From NCBI GenBank assembly GCA_009760885.1, contig CM019697.1, forward strand, positions 32,490,096-32,554,095: a stretch of DNA of 64,000 bases, written 5' to 3'. The notes under the pieces were generated by a model, which was not told the origin of the DNA, ran no database searches, and was given only the letters and a program-made list of their open reading frames with translations. This DNA comes from Achatina immaculata. Taxonomy: Eukaryota > Mollusca > Gastropoda > Stylommatophora > Achatinidae. Below are positions 33,271 to 43,039 of the stretch, piece after piece. Every line of letters starts with the position of its first letter. Position 1 is the first letter of the stretch. The position numbers were made by a program, and so were the translations under genes.

Positions 33271-33343
33271 TATGTATGTATGTATGTATGTATGTATGTA
33301 TGTATGTATGTATGTATGTATGTATGTATGTATGTATGTATGT
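33271..33343. repeat. (ATGT)n microsatellite, left block
   Basis: About 18 TATG units, ending exactly where the SINE head begins. Confidence 0.98.
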
Positions 33344-33516
33344 GGGAGTCTGAGTGGCGAAATCGTTAGTGTACTAGTCTCTCAAGGAGAAGGTTGGGAG
33401 TTCGAAACCTGCCAGAGATGGCCTAGTTAACTCAGCAGTAGAAATGGGAATTCAACTTCTTCTGGAGTAAGGGAAGGAAAGGCGGCCAGACGTGATGCTG
33501 ATCACATCATCCTCTA
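33344..33516 (+). repeat. tRNA-derived SINE, 5' part (split by a Penelope-like element)
   Basis: Head GGGAGTCTGAGTGGCGAAAT and box B GGGAGTTCGAAACCTGCC, then GTAGAAATGGGAATTCAACT and GTGATGCTGATCACATCATC. The SINE breaks off after CCTCTA and resumes at 34436 with the duplicated ACATCACCCTCTA. Confidence 0.85.
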
Positions 33517-34435
33517 AAATGTATAAACTAGGAAAAAAGTAGGAACAGCTTTATTACTTAACAAGTACACAGTTGTGACGTTTCGGCGTGAGCCTTAATC
33601 ATACAAAAACACACAGGACGAAGAAATAGAGAGAGGACATAAAGTATAAATTCACATGAATGCTATGTTTTTAAAAAATGAAATAAAATGCATATAACAC
33701 TTAGCTGTAACTTGTAAGAAGCTGTGGCTTATGCGACGCTGTGTGTCAGAAATGCACATGGTGGAGTGTAGAGAGTATTTAAATGGAGACTTGGGATGTG
33801 TGGTATGCGGGCCGTAACTGAGGGTGGTGGGTGGGGAAACCGTGGAGGGGAGAGAGAATGAGACAATGGTAATCTAGCCGGGAGAAGGTGAAATATGTGA
33901 TTATAGCTGGGGCAGAGGTATTGTAATGTGATGCTGTGAAGAGGTTCTGAACTATGTGAAACAAGTAAGAAGGGAGTGGAACTTCGTGGGGAAGGGATTA
34001 TGAGGAGAATGTAGCTGAATAACGAGTTCAAACCATATGGTTCCAGCGTCCCATAATCCTCAATGTAGCAGTTCTCAAGCGCTAGGCGGCTTGTGTCATC
34101 TGAGTGACACTGTTTGGTGGCTGTTACCAGAAAATCAGGTTTACTTCTGTGGCTGGCGCCATTGAAATGATTCGGTACTGGTTTCGAAGCATGCTGGGTG
34201 GTATCGTACAAATGTTCCTGCATGTGGTCCTCTAAAGCATGAGGCCTCAGATTTATCTCCTATTTCTTCGTGTTTTTGTATGATTAAGGCTGACGCCGAA
34301 ACGTCACAACTGTGTACTCGTTCAGTAATAAAGCTGTTCTTACTTTTTTTTCCTAGTTTATACATTCTGGCATTACAGCATTACTGCAGTGGCTTCGTGT
34401 ATAGTTATATACTCACACACTAATTTTTCTGTATT
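33517..34435 (-). mobile_element. 5'-truncated Penelope-like element with inverted copies of its 3' end
   Basis: The insert is flanked by a 13-bp target duplication, ACATCA(T/C)CCTCTA (33504-33516 and 34436-34448). Read on the minus strand, the element carries a C-terminal GIY-YIG endonuclease fragment, a 3' region with AATAAAG, and a terminal TGTATAAACTAGG-type sequence. About 93 bp of that 3' end (33520-33612) recurs inverted at 34272-34364, with a few differences. A 71-bp non-repeated leader (34365-34435) precedes the inverted copy. Inverted terminal copies at truncated 5' ends are known for Penelope-like elements. The repeat contains TGATTAAGGCTCACGCCGAA, which resembles a worn hammerhead-ribozyme core. 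Confidence 0.75.
33729..34235 (-). pseudogene. Penelope-like element, C-terminal part of GIY-YIG endonuclease
   Basis: The frame, open from about 34235 to the stop at 33729, reads ALEDHMQEHLYDTTQHASKP, then VPNHFNGASH, and farther on ENCYIEDYGTLEPYGLNS. In Penelope-like proteins the second half of the GIY-YIG domain shows REH, SKPVxxHFN, a conserved glutamate and GTLxPxGLN in this order; all are present. The amino-terminal half with the catalytic GIY and YIG motifs, and the whole reverse transcriptase, are missing because the element is 5'-truncated. The last 90 residues are serine/proline-rich and may have drifted. It cannot be active on its own. Confidence 0.7.
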
Positions 34436-34530
34436 ACATCACCCTCTAGTATGCTGACAGGTTAAGGAAAATATGGGCACTAACACCATATCCACTAAAT
34501 GCCTCTAAGGCATGACAGGGTTATCCTTAC
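34436..34530 (+). repeat. tRNA-derived SINE, 3' part
   Basis: Continues the SINE of 33344-33516: ACATCACCCTCTAGTATGCT, GGTTAAGGAAAATATGGGCA, ATGCCTCTAAGGCATGACAG. Colinear with the intact copy at 21515-21600. Confidence 0.85.
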
Positions 34531-34535
34531 TTTTA

Positions 34536-34748
34536 TTTAATGTATGTATGTATGTATGTATGTATGTATGTATGTGTGTATGTATGTATGTATGTATGTA
34601 TGTATGTATGTATGTATGTGTGTGTGTATGTATGTATGTATGTATGTATGTATGTATGTATGTATGTATGTATGTATGTATGTATGTATGTGTGTATGTA
34701 TGTATGTATGTATGTATGTATGTGTGTATGTATGTATGTATGTATGTG
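34536..34748. repeat. (ATGT)n microsatellite, right block
   Basis: About 53 tetranucleotide units with several GTGT interruptions. With the left block (33271-33343) it brackets the SINE, so the SINE probably inserted into a pre-existing array. Confidence 0.98.
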
Positions 34749-35325
34749 AGCTAACTGGGGCATGGAGCTGCGTATGTCGTTGTCTTACCGAGAGGTGGCA
34801 GTGATTTGTGGGAGACAGGCGGCTCGTAACTTCTTAAGGAAGCTGAGGAGTTTGACCTATTGTCCCTACACGGCCACCTTGTTGTGTCCGTTGCCTGAAC
34901 CTTCTTCAATGAAACTGAAGTATCCGACCCGTTGTCCCTGCACGTAACGTGACCTAAACCTGGCTGCCATTCTCTCATGCGCTCTCCACTTCATAAAAGT
35001 GTTAACAGAAACAACGAAGACTTGAGATATAAAGGGACGTTGCCAGAGACATCAGGGTGTACTGCTCGTTGAGCAGACCTGCCCCCAGTTTAGCCAGAAA
35101 TTCTTAAGTAAAGGAGGCGAAACAGACTATTGTCCAGCTTTCCTCAGGTACAAAGACTCCTAAATTCAGACAATCCATAAAGATGGATCACTTCTATAAA
35201 TCGCACCACAAGCCGTACTTCGGAGATTGGGAGGGAGGGGCGGGGGCCGACTGTTTACCTGATCACTGGTTAAGGACATGGAAAGATGGACTCGAATAAG
35301 CATATGATCTTCTACACTTCTACAT

Positions 35326-35505
35326 CCGACAGCTCTAGACAGCTGAAAGCAGCTCTAAACAGCTCTAGACAGCCAAGAAACAGCTCTTGACAGCTCTAAA
35401 CCGCTCTAAATAGTTTTTTTTTAAAAACAGCTCTGGACAGCTAACAACAGATCTTGACAGTTCTAGACAGCTATAAACAGCTGTAGACAGCTCCAAACAC
35501 CCAGC
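35326..35505. repeat. Degenerate ACAGCTCTAG repeat
   Basis: About fifteen imperfect copies of a 10-15 bp motif (ACAGCTCTAGACAGC, ACAGCTCTAAACAGC, ACAGCTCTTGACAGC). A T9 run interrupts it at 35411. AGCT-centred palindromes are therefore unusually dense. Confidence 0.8.
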
Positions 35506-35829
35506 ACAGATAACTGCGGACTAGATTATTCTGTGCATATCAAGAAAATTAGAAACAAAATAAAGAACTACATTAAATGAAATTTTAAAAATAACCTTTA
35601 CGTCTTAATGTAAATCAGAGCTCTCTTAAGCAGGATAAAGTTTACGCCTTGTAAACTTTGTTAAATGAAACGCGTGCCCGAAGCACAACAGAAATTATCC
35701 TGTTTCTGGACACCCAAGTGATGTCTAATCCCTATGTGCTGCAGCTTATGTCGCCATATTTGACAAATGAAAGTATCACGATACCAGCTTCCAAAGAGTC
35801 TTTTAAATCACCAGGGAATTTTCTAATAT

Positions 35830-35839
35830 AGAGGTAAAT

Positions 35840-35888
<49 letters not shown>

Positions 35889-35898
35889 GAGGTAAATA
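35830..35898. mobile_element. (TGA)n array flanked by an 11-bp target-site-like duplication
   Basis: AGAGGTAAATA stands at 35830-35840 and again, perfectly, at 35888-35898. Between them are 47 bp of pure (TGA)n. An RTE-like LINE in this window ends in (TGA)n, so this looks like an insertion that copied nothing but the LINE tail. Confidence 0.7.
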
Positions 35899-36063
35899 AG
35901 AAGTTTAGCTTTGACCCTTTCATTTCAGGTTGTAAAATTCAGCCCACGTGGTATATATTAATTCAACGTCAGGTTAACATTAGAAAGCTAATCCTACAAA
36001 AAAGATCTTAAACTTATACCAGAGTAACACAAAATAACTACTGCAATAACCACACCAAAGATA

Positions 36064-36129
36064 TAAATACATAATTTTGATTAAAATATGATAACGATAA
36101 ATACATAATTTTGATTAAAATGTGATAGT
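36064..36129. repeat. 34-bp direct duplication
   Basis: AAATACATAATTTTGATTAA followed by AATRTGATA occurs twice in a row (about 36065 and 36099). Confidence 0.85.
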
Positions 36130-36249
36130 GACATTTTCCACTATATATGTGGATATGTGGCTTACAGTAGAATCTCACAGCACACTTAAGCCTGGGACCT
36201 GTAGATCTGGCGGCTGGATCGAGAATGAATATTCATCTTGAATTGAAAA

Positions 36250-36340
36250 TCACGTGATCATAAGCGCGTGAAACAGACGCTAGTTATACCCCGCCCAAAG
36301 GCGAATGATCCCTTCTACGGCATGCCTGCAGCCATTTTGT
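36250..36340 (+). promoter_or_regulatory. Cluster of promoter-like motifs
   Basis: CACGTG (36251-36256), CCCCGCCC (36289-36296) and GCCATTTTG (36331-36339) lie within 90 bp in otherwise AT-rich sequence. These match an E-box, a GC box and the YY1-type motif seen in TATA-less animal promoters. No downstream gene is recognised, so function is unproved. Confidence 0.2.
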
Positions 36341-36496
36341 TTTGTCGACATACGACAGAGAATTTCCTGATTTTCACCTGGACCTCCAGGCAGTCAAAAA
36401 CGCTTTTGCCTGAAGTCTCTTATGTATTGTAGGAACTCATTTATGGGTCGTTCTATCAGTCATTTCATCTTCCCTCAGTCCATTTGCTCACCCACC

Positions 36497-36558
36497 TTAT
36501 CCATCCATCCATTCGCTGATCCATCCATCCATCCATCCATCCATCCATCCATCCATCT
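36497..36558. repeat. (CATC)n microsatellite
   Basis: CCATCCATCCATT, a short gap, then about nine ATCC units. On the minus strand it is (ATGG)n, as in the tails of the LINEs at 19676 and 59830. Confidence 0.95.
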
Positions 36559-37194
36559 GTACGTTATCGCCCTTCTAGTCTATTCATGTTCCAGTTCATC
36601 CGTTCACCCATCAATTTTCCATCAATAAATAGATGCCCGCCTGTATTTGATGTTCTTTGCGTCTATGTAAGTATGCGCATGTATATCGTATACATGATAA
36701 CTGAACTTTTGTTGAAAATATTCTTGTCCGTCTTAACATACAAGTATGAACATTTTTCATTAAAATGCATTTTCAAATTGACATTTTAGACAAAGAAATT
36801 GCACAAAGTAAATATCCAAGAAGGCTGGATACACTGAACTGAAATATCACAATCCATCAGAATCACTCCCAAAGGTTGAAGATTTCTCAAGCCGTTTTTC
36901 TTTCCAGTTTCATTGTTTCTAAATGGAAATCAGCTTTCACCAGCGCTTAAATAACAAAATATCAAATCAGGAAAATACATTATGGAATCAGTTTACCGGA
37001 AACCTGCTTTTTTCCTACCTTTACTTTTTTGTTTATATTTTCCTTCTGCTTGTCTTTTTTTCCCTATATTTTCCTTGTGGTTTTTGCTGTTTTCTTCCTG
37101 TTCTGTGTGTGCAAAGATAATTCCCCATAATAAAATTGTTTCTGTGAGCTTCCACGATGTTCTACTTCTTCTCTTTTTTAATTAACCCTAGAAA

Positions 37195-37428
37195 ACTGAA
37201 AGAATCTCATGACGCACGTAAACAGTAGAAGTGAGAAATATGGAATAGAAATAAAAATGTTAAAGATAAAGGCCACTGCAAGCAGAGGATAAAAACAAAA
37301 ACAAAAAGACCCAGTTGTGAACGCAAATATAAATGAACAAACACTAGAACAAGTAACTAATGTCATATGTTTGAGGTACATAATAAGAGATGATGGAAGA
37401 AGTGAAATAGAAATTAATAGAGGAATTC
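37195..37428 (+). pseudogene. LINE reverse-transcriptase fragment
   Basis: The + frame contains SEKYGIEIKMLKIKA, then NEQTLEQVT and RYIIRDDGRSEIEIN. This is the region downstream of the YADD box in LINE reverse transcriptases: the K-K-T-K segment, the V..F.YLG segment and the DG.S..EI..RI segment, here with one internal stop. It is broken at 37429 by an inserted LINE tail on the other strand, flanked by GAGGAATTC and GAGTAATTC. Nothing recognisable resumes after 37630. Confidence 0.65.
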
Positions 37429-37621
37429 ATTCATTCGTTCATTAGCATGTCCCTTAAGGAACTTTACTTCCTTAACAGCTCTCTTGAAGCCTTCTTGGTT
37501 GTAAGCAAGATGCCGTGCTGCTGCTGCATCCATTCGCAGATCATCAGCAACGTCTTGCAGCCATCTTCGCCTCGGCTTTCCCCTCTTTCTTGTTCCCATT
37601 ATGTACCCTTACAAGTGCAAA
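37429..37621 (-). pseudogene. LINE family 1, 3' end (short)
   Basis: Minus strand: KRGKPRRRWLQDVADDLRMD, LAYNQEGFKRAVKE and KFLKGHANE, a stop, then (GAAT)n. This is the C-terminus of the LINE family represented best at 63318-64000. Flanks GAGGAATTC (37420-37428) and GAGTAATTC (37622-37630) differ by one base and look like a target duplication. Confidence 0.8.
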
Positions 37622-37680
37622 GAGTAATTCTGATGGTTAATGAGATGCGACTTATTTGAGGGAAATGAAATTAGTCTTAA

Positions 37681-37844
37681 CCCCCCCCCCCCCCCCCGAA
37701 TAGTAATGATGTTAACAGTCGAGAAAATTATGCGCGTTCAACTCATGTTTTTCTAGAAGTACAGTCCCATGTAAATGTTGGATGGGTGGTTACATTTTTG
37801 AGTTAGGTTGTGTTGCGTAGGAACGTGGGGGGGGGGGGGGGGGG
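37681..37844. other. C17 and G18 homopolymers in inverted arrangement
   Basis: C17 at 37681-37697 and G18 at 37827-37844 are complementary and separated by 129 nt. Either alone could form G-quadruplex structures; together they could pair. Confidence 0.85.
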
Positions 37845-38089
37845 TTGTTAGTAATGTAAGGTTGGAATTGGTGTTTGTAAGTGTGGGTTAGAATGTTTGT
37901 GAACATGAGTTGTTTGTGTGCAGGAGTAGTGTCATTACATTCAACACTCTGTGGCTACTATTATGGTATTGAGATGCAAGCCGATATTCTTGTTCTTGCT
38001 CTGCCGATCAGTTCGAGGTATTACATGATGTACTTCATCAGTGGGTGAAGAAGCCTGATAAGCTAATCAGCGGATCATAGCTGATATAC

Positions 38090-38345
38090 CAGCGTCAGGG
38101 TTAGCGACCCATAGCTGATCAAGACCTTGTCCCACCTCTCCGTGGTGCCCCTAGCAACAGGCATAGCCTGGCTAACGGGGCAGGGATCGCCATAGTCCCC
38201 ATGGTGGTGGAGTCTGCTAAAGAAGCATTGCACACCCCCCTGCCTTTTAGCTGTAATCTGGGACTGAAAAAGTAGCCGCCATAACCCGCTCTCACGCCGA
38301 TACGATGCTGTGCCTCAACATCTCTACAGCATCGGCTACGAAGAA
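38090..38345 (+). repeat. Dispersed LINE-associated repeat, copy 2
   Basis: Uninterrupted version of the repeat at 19510-20085: GCGTCAGGGTTAGCGACCCA, AGCTGATCAAGACCTTGTCC, ACCTCTCCGTGGTG, GGTGGTGGAGTCTGCTAAAG, GGGACTGAAAAAGTAG. It lacks any coding continuation here. Confidence 0.65.
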
Positions 38346-38489
38346 TAACAGCTTGTAGTTACAGGTAGTTCGTACAAGTACAAGATGCACTTCACCAACA
38401 TGATTCATCGGACATCATCAATATGTGCTCGTCATTAAATTGTATGTGATCGACATTGGATGCACTTAGTTGATTTGATTCATAGTTAT

Positions 38490-38580
38490 TGTCGAGTGAA
38501 TCATGGGTTGTCAGTTCTATGTGAATCCTGGGTTGTCAGTTCTATGTGAATCCTGGGTTGTCAGTTCTATATGAATAGCA
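38490..38580. repeat. 25-bp tandem repeat, 3 copies
   Basis: GTGAATCCTGGGTTGTCAGT followed by TCTAT, three times; the first has CATGGG. Confidence 0.9.
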
Positions 38581-38694
38581 TTAGAATAATGAGTAATTGA
38601 ACTCTTCTGAGAGTCAGTTAAATAAGTTAAAGTAGGATACGGTCCACAAGTCAAAGTTGGCCATGGAGTATTAAACTTTTGCCATACATGTGGC

Positions 38695-41125
38695 ACTTCC
38701 TACTGAAGTACATTAGTATCATGTGAGACAGAATAGAAACAAATTACATTAGTATCACGTGAGGCAGTGAAGAAACAAATTACATTAGTATCATGTGAGA
38801 CAGAATAGAAAAAATTACATTAGAATCATGTGAGACAGTGAAGAAACAAATTACATTAGTATCATATGAGACAGTGAAGAAACAAATTACATTTGTATCA
38901 GTGAGACAGAGAAGAAACTAATTATATTAGTATCATGTGAGACAGTGAAGAAACAAATTACATTAGTATCATGTGACGCAGAGAAGGCAAAATTATATTA
39001 GTATCATATGAGACAGTGAAGAAACAAATTCCATTAGTATCATGTGAGGCAAAGAATAAAACAAATTACATTAGTATCATGTGAGATAGTGACGAAAAAA
39101 ATTACATTAGTATCATGTGAGACAGAGAAGAAACAAATTACATTAGTATCATATGAGTCAGTTAAGAAACAAATTACATTAGTATCATGTGAGACAAAGA
39201 ACAAACAACTTACATTAGTATCATGTGAGACAAAGTAGAAACAAATTCCATTACTATCATGTGAGACAGCGAAGAAATAAATTACATTAGTATCATGCGA
39301 GACAGAGAAGAAACAAATTACATTAGTATCATGTGAGACAGAGAAGAAATAAATTCCATTAGTATCATTTGAGACAGTGAAGAAACAAATTACATTAGTA
39401 TCATGTGAGACAAAGAAGAAACAAATTACATTTGTATCAGTGAGACAGAGAAGAAACTAATTATATTAGTATCATGTGAAACAGTGAACAAACAAATTAC
39501 ATTAGTATCATGTGAGATAGAGAAAAAACAAATTACATTAGTATTATGTGACGCAGTGAAGAAACAAATTACATTAGTATCATGTGAGGCAGAGAAGGCA
39601 AAATTACATTATTATCATATGAGACAGTGAAGAAACAAATTATATTAGTATCATATGAGACAGAGAAGAAACAAATTACATTAGTATCATGTGAGACAGA
39701 GAAGAAATAAATTCCATTAGTATCATTTGAGACAGTGAAGAACAAATTACATTAGTATCATGTGAGACAAAGAAGAAACAAATTACATTTGTATCAGTGA
39801 GACAGAGAAGAAACTAATTATATTAGTATCATGTGAAACAGTGAACAAACAAATTACATTAGTATCATGTGAGATAGAGAAAAAACAAATTACATTAGTA
39901 TTATGTGACGCAGTGAAGAAACAAATTACATTAGTATCATGTGAGGCAGAGAAGGCAAAATTACATTATTATCATATGAGACAGTGAAGAAACAAATTAT
40001 ATTAGTATCATATGAGACAGTGAAGAAACAAATTCCATTAGTATCATGTGAGGCAAAGAAGAAACAAATTACATTAGTATCATGTGAGATAGTGATGAAA
40101 AAAATTACATTAGTATCATGTGAGACAGAGAAGAAACAAATTACATTAGTATCATAAGAGTCAGTCAAGAAACAAATTACATTAGTATCATGTGAGACAA
40201 AGAACAAACAACTTACATTCTTACCATGTGAGACAAAGAAGAAACAAATTCCATTACTATCATGTGAGACAGCGAAGAAACAAATTACATTAGTATCATA
40301 TGAGTCAGTGAAGAAACTAATTACATTAGTATCATGTGAGGCAGTGAAGAAACAAATTACATTAGTATCATGTGAGGCAGAGAAGAAACAAATTACATTA
40401 GTATTATGTGAGGCAGAGAAGAAACAAATTACATTAGTATTATGTGAGGCAGAGAAGAAACAAATTACATTATTCTGAAGTGAGACAGAGAAGAAACAAA
40501 TTACATTAGTATTATGTGAGGCAGAGAAGAAACAAATTACATTATTCTGAAGTGAGACAGAGAAGAAACAAATTACATTAGTATCATGTGAGGCAGAGAA
40601 GAAACAAATTACATTATTCTGAAGTGAGACAGAGAAGAAACAAATTACATTAGGAACATTTGAGACAGAGAAGAAACAAATTACATTAGTATCATATGAG
40701 ACAGTGAAGAAACAAATTACATTAGTATCATGTGAGACAGTGAAGAAACAAATTACATTAGTATCATGTGAGACAGAGAAGAAACAAATTACATTAGTAT
40801 CATGTGAGACAGAGAAGAAACAAATTACGTTAGTATGAAGTGAGACAGAGAAGAAACAAATTATATTAGTATGAAGTGAGACAAAGAAGAAACAAATTAC
40901 ATTAGTATGAAGTGAGACAGAGAAGAAACAAATTACATTAGTATGAAGTGAGACAGAGAAGAAACAAATTACATCAGTATGAAGTGAGACAGAGAAGAAA
41001 CAAATTACATTAGTATCAAGTGAGACAGAGAAGAAACAAATTACATTAGTATCATGTGAGACAGAGAAGAAACAAATTACATTAGTATCAAGTGAGACAG
41101 AGAAGAAACAAATTACCTTAATATT
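38695..41125. repeat. 36-bp minisatellite, about 67 copies
   Basis: Unit ACAAATTACATTAGTATCAT followed by GTGAGACAGAGAAGAA, with 33- to 35-bp length variants. A block of about 360 bp (ten units including the variant TTTGTATCAGTGAGACAGAG at 39431 and 39790) is duplicated in tandem; the same variant stands at about 38892. Right-hand units (40800-41100) are the most uniform (GTATGAAGTGAGACAG). Confidence 0.97.
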
Positions 41126-41140
41126 GATCAAGTGCATCAT
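39926..41140 (-). other. 404-codon periodic open frame over the minisatellite
   Basis: The minus-strand frame consists of about 32 repeats of NVICFFSVSHDT-like 12-residue units, strongly hydrophobic. It is open because the unit length is a multiple of 3 and length variants are absent in this half. There is no recognisable start region, domain or regulatory context. I consider it a by-product of the repeat. Confidence 0.1.
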
Positions 41141-41337
41141 CAGTATTTGTCAAGTTCACACAAGATTGTGTTGTTCAAACTCTCATGACATTTAACATGT
41201 CCGAAATACTTTTTTTTTCTTTTATTATTCTTTGCTAACCTTCTTCAATATTAAATTCTTGTTGTATGTAAACAATGTTGTAATATATGACACAAACTAA
41301 CGCTGAATGTTGTTGGAAGCTGTACATGCTCTACACC

Positions 41338-41480
41338 AGTGGTTCTCAACTGATGGGCCCCGGACCCTGCCAGGGGTACGTGACCAAAACTCAAGGTCCT
41401 TGACCAAGATGAAATTATTGGCATATCTTGTTATAATTCATTGAAAATAATTTTCAAAGAATGTAGACTGGACCACTGCT
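41338..41480 (+). mobile_element. hAT-like left end, solitary
   Basis: CAGTGGTTCTCAACTGATGG followed by GGCCCCGGACCC resembles the left terminus of hAT elements. I found no matching GAGAACCACTG right end downstream, so it is either truncated or chance. Confidence 0.35.
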
Positions 41481-42185
41481 GGATGAGGGATTTTTTTCTG
41501 ATTATATTAAGGTTTGTGAGAAGGCGTTGAAGCATCTCATTTGTTCCAATACATTTGTAAACAAATGTTTTCAACATACTGTTACACGAAGAACAAACAC
41601 AGGAATCTACTTGATGTTGATCCAGATCTGAGATAAAGACAGGAAATAATGAACCAGGCTTGAAGGCGAGTGCTCGGAATAAAAAGAGACATAATTTCTG
41701 CCACCATATTTAGGTCTGTTAGCTGACACACATTTCATATTCTGTTCATTTGTCAAAATAAATAGGAATGTTATTTGCTGTCTATTTCTTCTTAATTGCA
41801 TAAAAGTCATTTTGACAATTCACCAAGTTTGTACTGTGGGTTTTTTTAGTGTAATGTAGAGTTTACTCATTAAAGGTTACCCACATTTTCTGAAAAAAAA
41901 ATTGTATTGCATTTAAAGCAAATAGCTGCTGTAAGGCACGCAAGGTTCGCAAAATATGAGAGACCGTGGCCTGGATTGTGAAACAGCAGGTATTCCGCGG
42001 ACATTCGATGACTTAGACACACTGCTCGCTGGAGTAACATCTTGGACACATTAAGTAATAAAACCGCACATTGAAAATGTGGATACACAGAAAATTGTGG
42101 CGTATTTCATGAAAAGATAATAAAACGAGTGTTAAATGAACTGAGATTGAAAAGAAAAGTAGAGAGAGAAGACCTGCAGCTCAGG

Positions 42186-42378
42186 CTGAGAGAGAGAGAG
42201 AGAGAATGAGAGAGTGAGTGAGTGAGTGAGAGAGAGAGAGAGAGTGAGAGAGAGAGAATGAGAGAGAGAGAGTGAGAGAGAGAGTGAGAGAGAGAGTGAG
42301 AGAGAGTGAGAGAGAGTGAGTGAGTGAGTGAGAGAGAGAGAGTGAGAGAGAAAGTGAGAGAGAGAGTGAGAGAGAGAG
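42186..42378. repeat. (GA)n/(GTGA)n microsatellite
   Basis: GAGAGAGA with regularly spaced GTGA interruptions. Long LSLSLT-type frames on the minus strand are artefacts. Confidence 0.98.
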
Positions 42379-42394
42379 TCCAGCGACTCATAGG

Positions 42395-42560
42395 TGACTG
42401 CTTGCGTCAGGGTTGGCCATACATAGCCGGCCAAGACCCTATTCAACCTCCCAGTGGAACAGACAGTAGTCTGGTTAAGGGATCGCAGTGGGAAAACGAA
42501 CCCGGTTCTAACACTCGGGCCGAAGTCGGATGTGTTGGGCCGGTAGGCGCGTTGACAGCA
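42395..42560 (+). repeat. Dispersed LINE-associated repeat, copy 3
   Basis: GCGTCAGGGTTGGCCATACA and GCCGGCCAAGACCCTATTCA match the start of the repeats at 19510 and 38090; later parts diverge. Confidence 0.5.
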
Positions 42561-42689
42561 GCACAACACAGCCAATGTTCTTCTGAGGGCGAACGACGAA
42601 GACAAATTTTTAAAAAAGAAAAGAGAAATAACTAAAACTATTAGAACCAAACAATCAAAATAGTTCGGTCGTATCAAAAGACTTAGTAT

Positions 42690-42903
42690 AGTAATGAAAA
42701 GAAAGCCTGAAGGAAAATGTAAGTGAGGTAGAACGACAGGACGACAACAATGCAGATTTGTGGAGCAACATGTAAGGGCAGTTCAGATTTGGTTTGTCTG
42801 CGTGCGCTGTGAAAACATGGGACAGAGGAAGTTGGAGACGATAGCCAACCTTCCTCTTGAAGCGGCCACAGGATAATGATGATGATGATGATGATGATGA
42901 TAA
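42690..42903 (+). pseudogene. LINE 3' end with (TGA)n tail
   Basis: Remnants RKPEGKC, FVEQHVRAVQIW and GQRKLETIANLPLEAATG in + frames, followed by TAA and (TGA)n (42872-42901). The order basic GK-rich segment, then VE, then final RK...A matches LINE C-termini, though it is decayed. Confidence 0.5.
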
Positions 42904-43039
42904 GAAATGTACAGTACTTTTAATTTATACGTGATTTTCGTTCGGTAACCCTTTTCACTTTTAAAAAGCTAAGACAAACTGTAGAATCCCTTCTATTGAA
43001 GAACGCTTTAGTTTGTCTCTATTCTAAAGTAACTAACCA

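Noticed and set aside
34512..34804. Several overlapping frames with MYVC or HTYI repeats
   Set aside because: Artefacts of the ATGT microsatellite on both strands.
37195..37630. Twin-priming inversion of one LINE
   Set aside because: The + strand fragment abuts the 3' tail of the minus-strand copy, not its 5' end, and near-identical 9-bp flanks fit a separate insertion.
38695..41125. CRISPR-like array of regular repeats
   Set aside because: Repeats are contiguous with no unique spacers, units mutate gradually, and the genome is eukaryotic.
41338..41480. Complete hAT element
   Set aside because: A left-end-like sequence exists but no matching right end was found.
42107..42677. 181-codon minus-strand frame with serine/leucine repeats
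   Set aside because: Mostly GA/GTGA microsatellite; the non-repetitive part has no recognisable domain.
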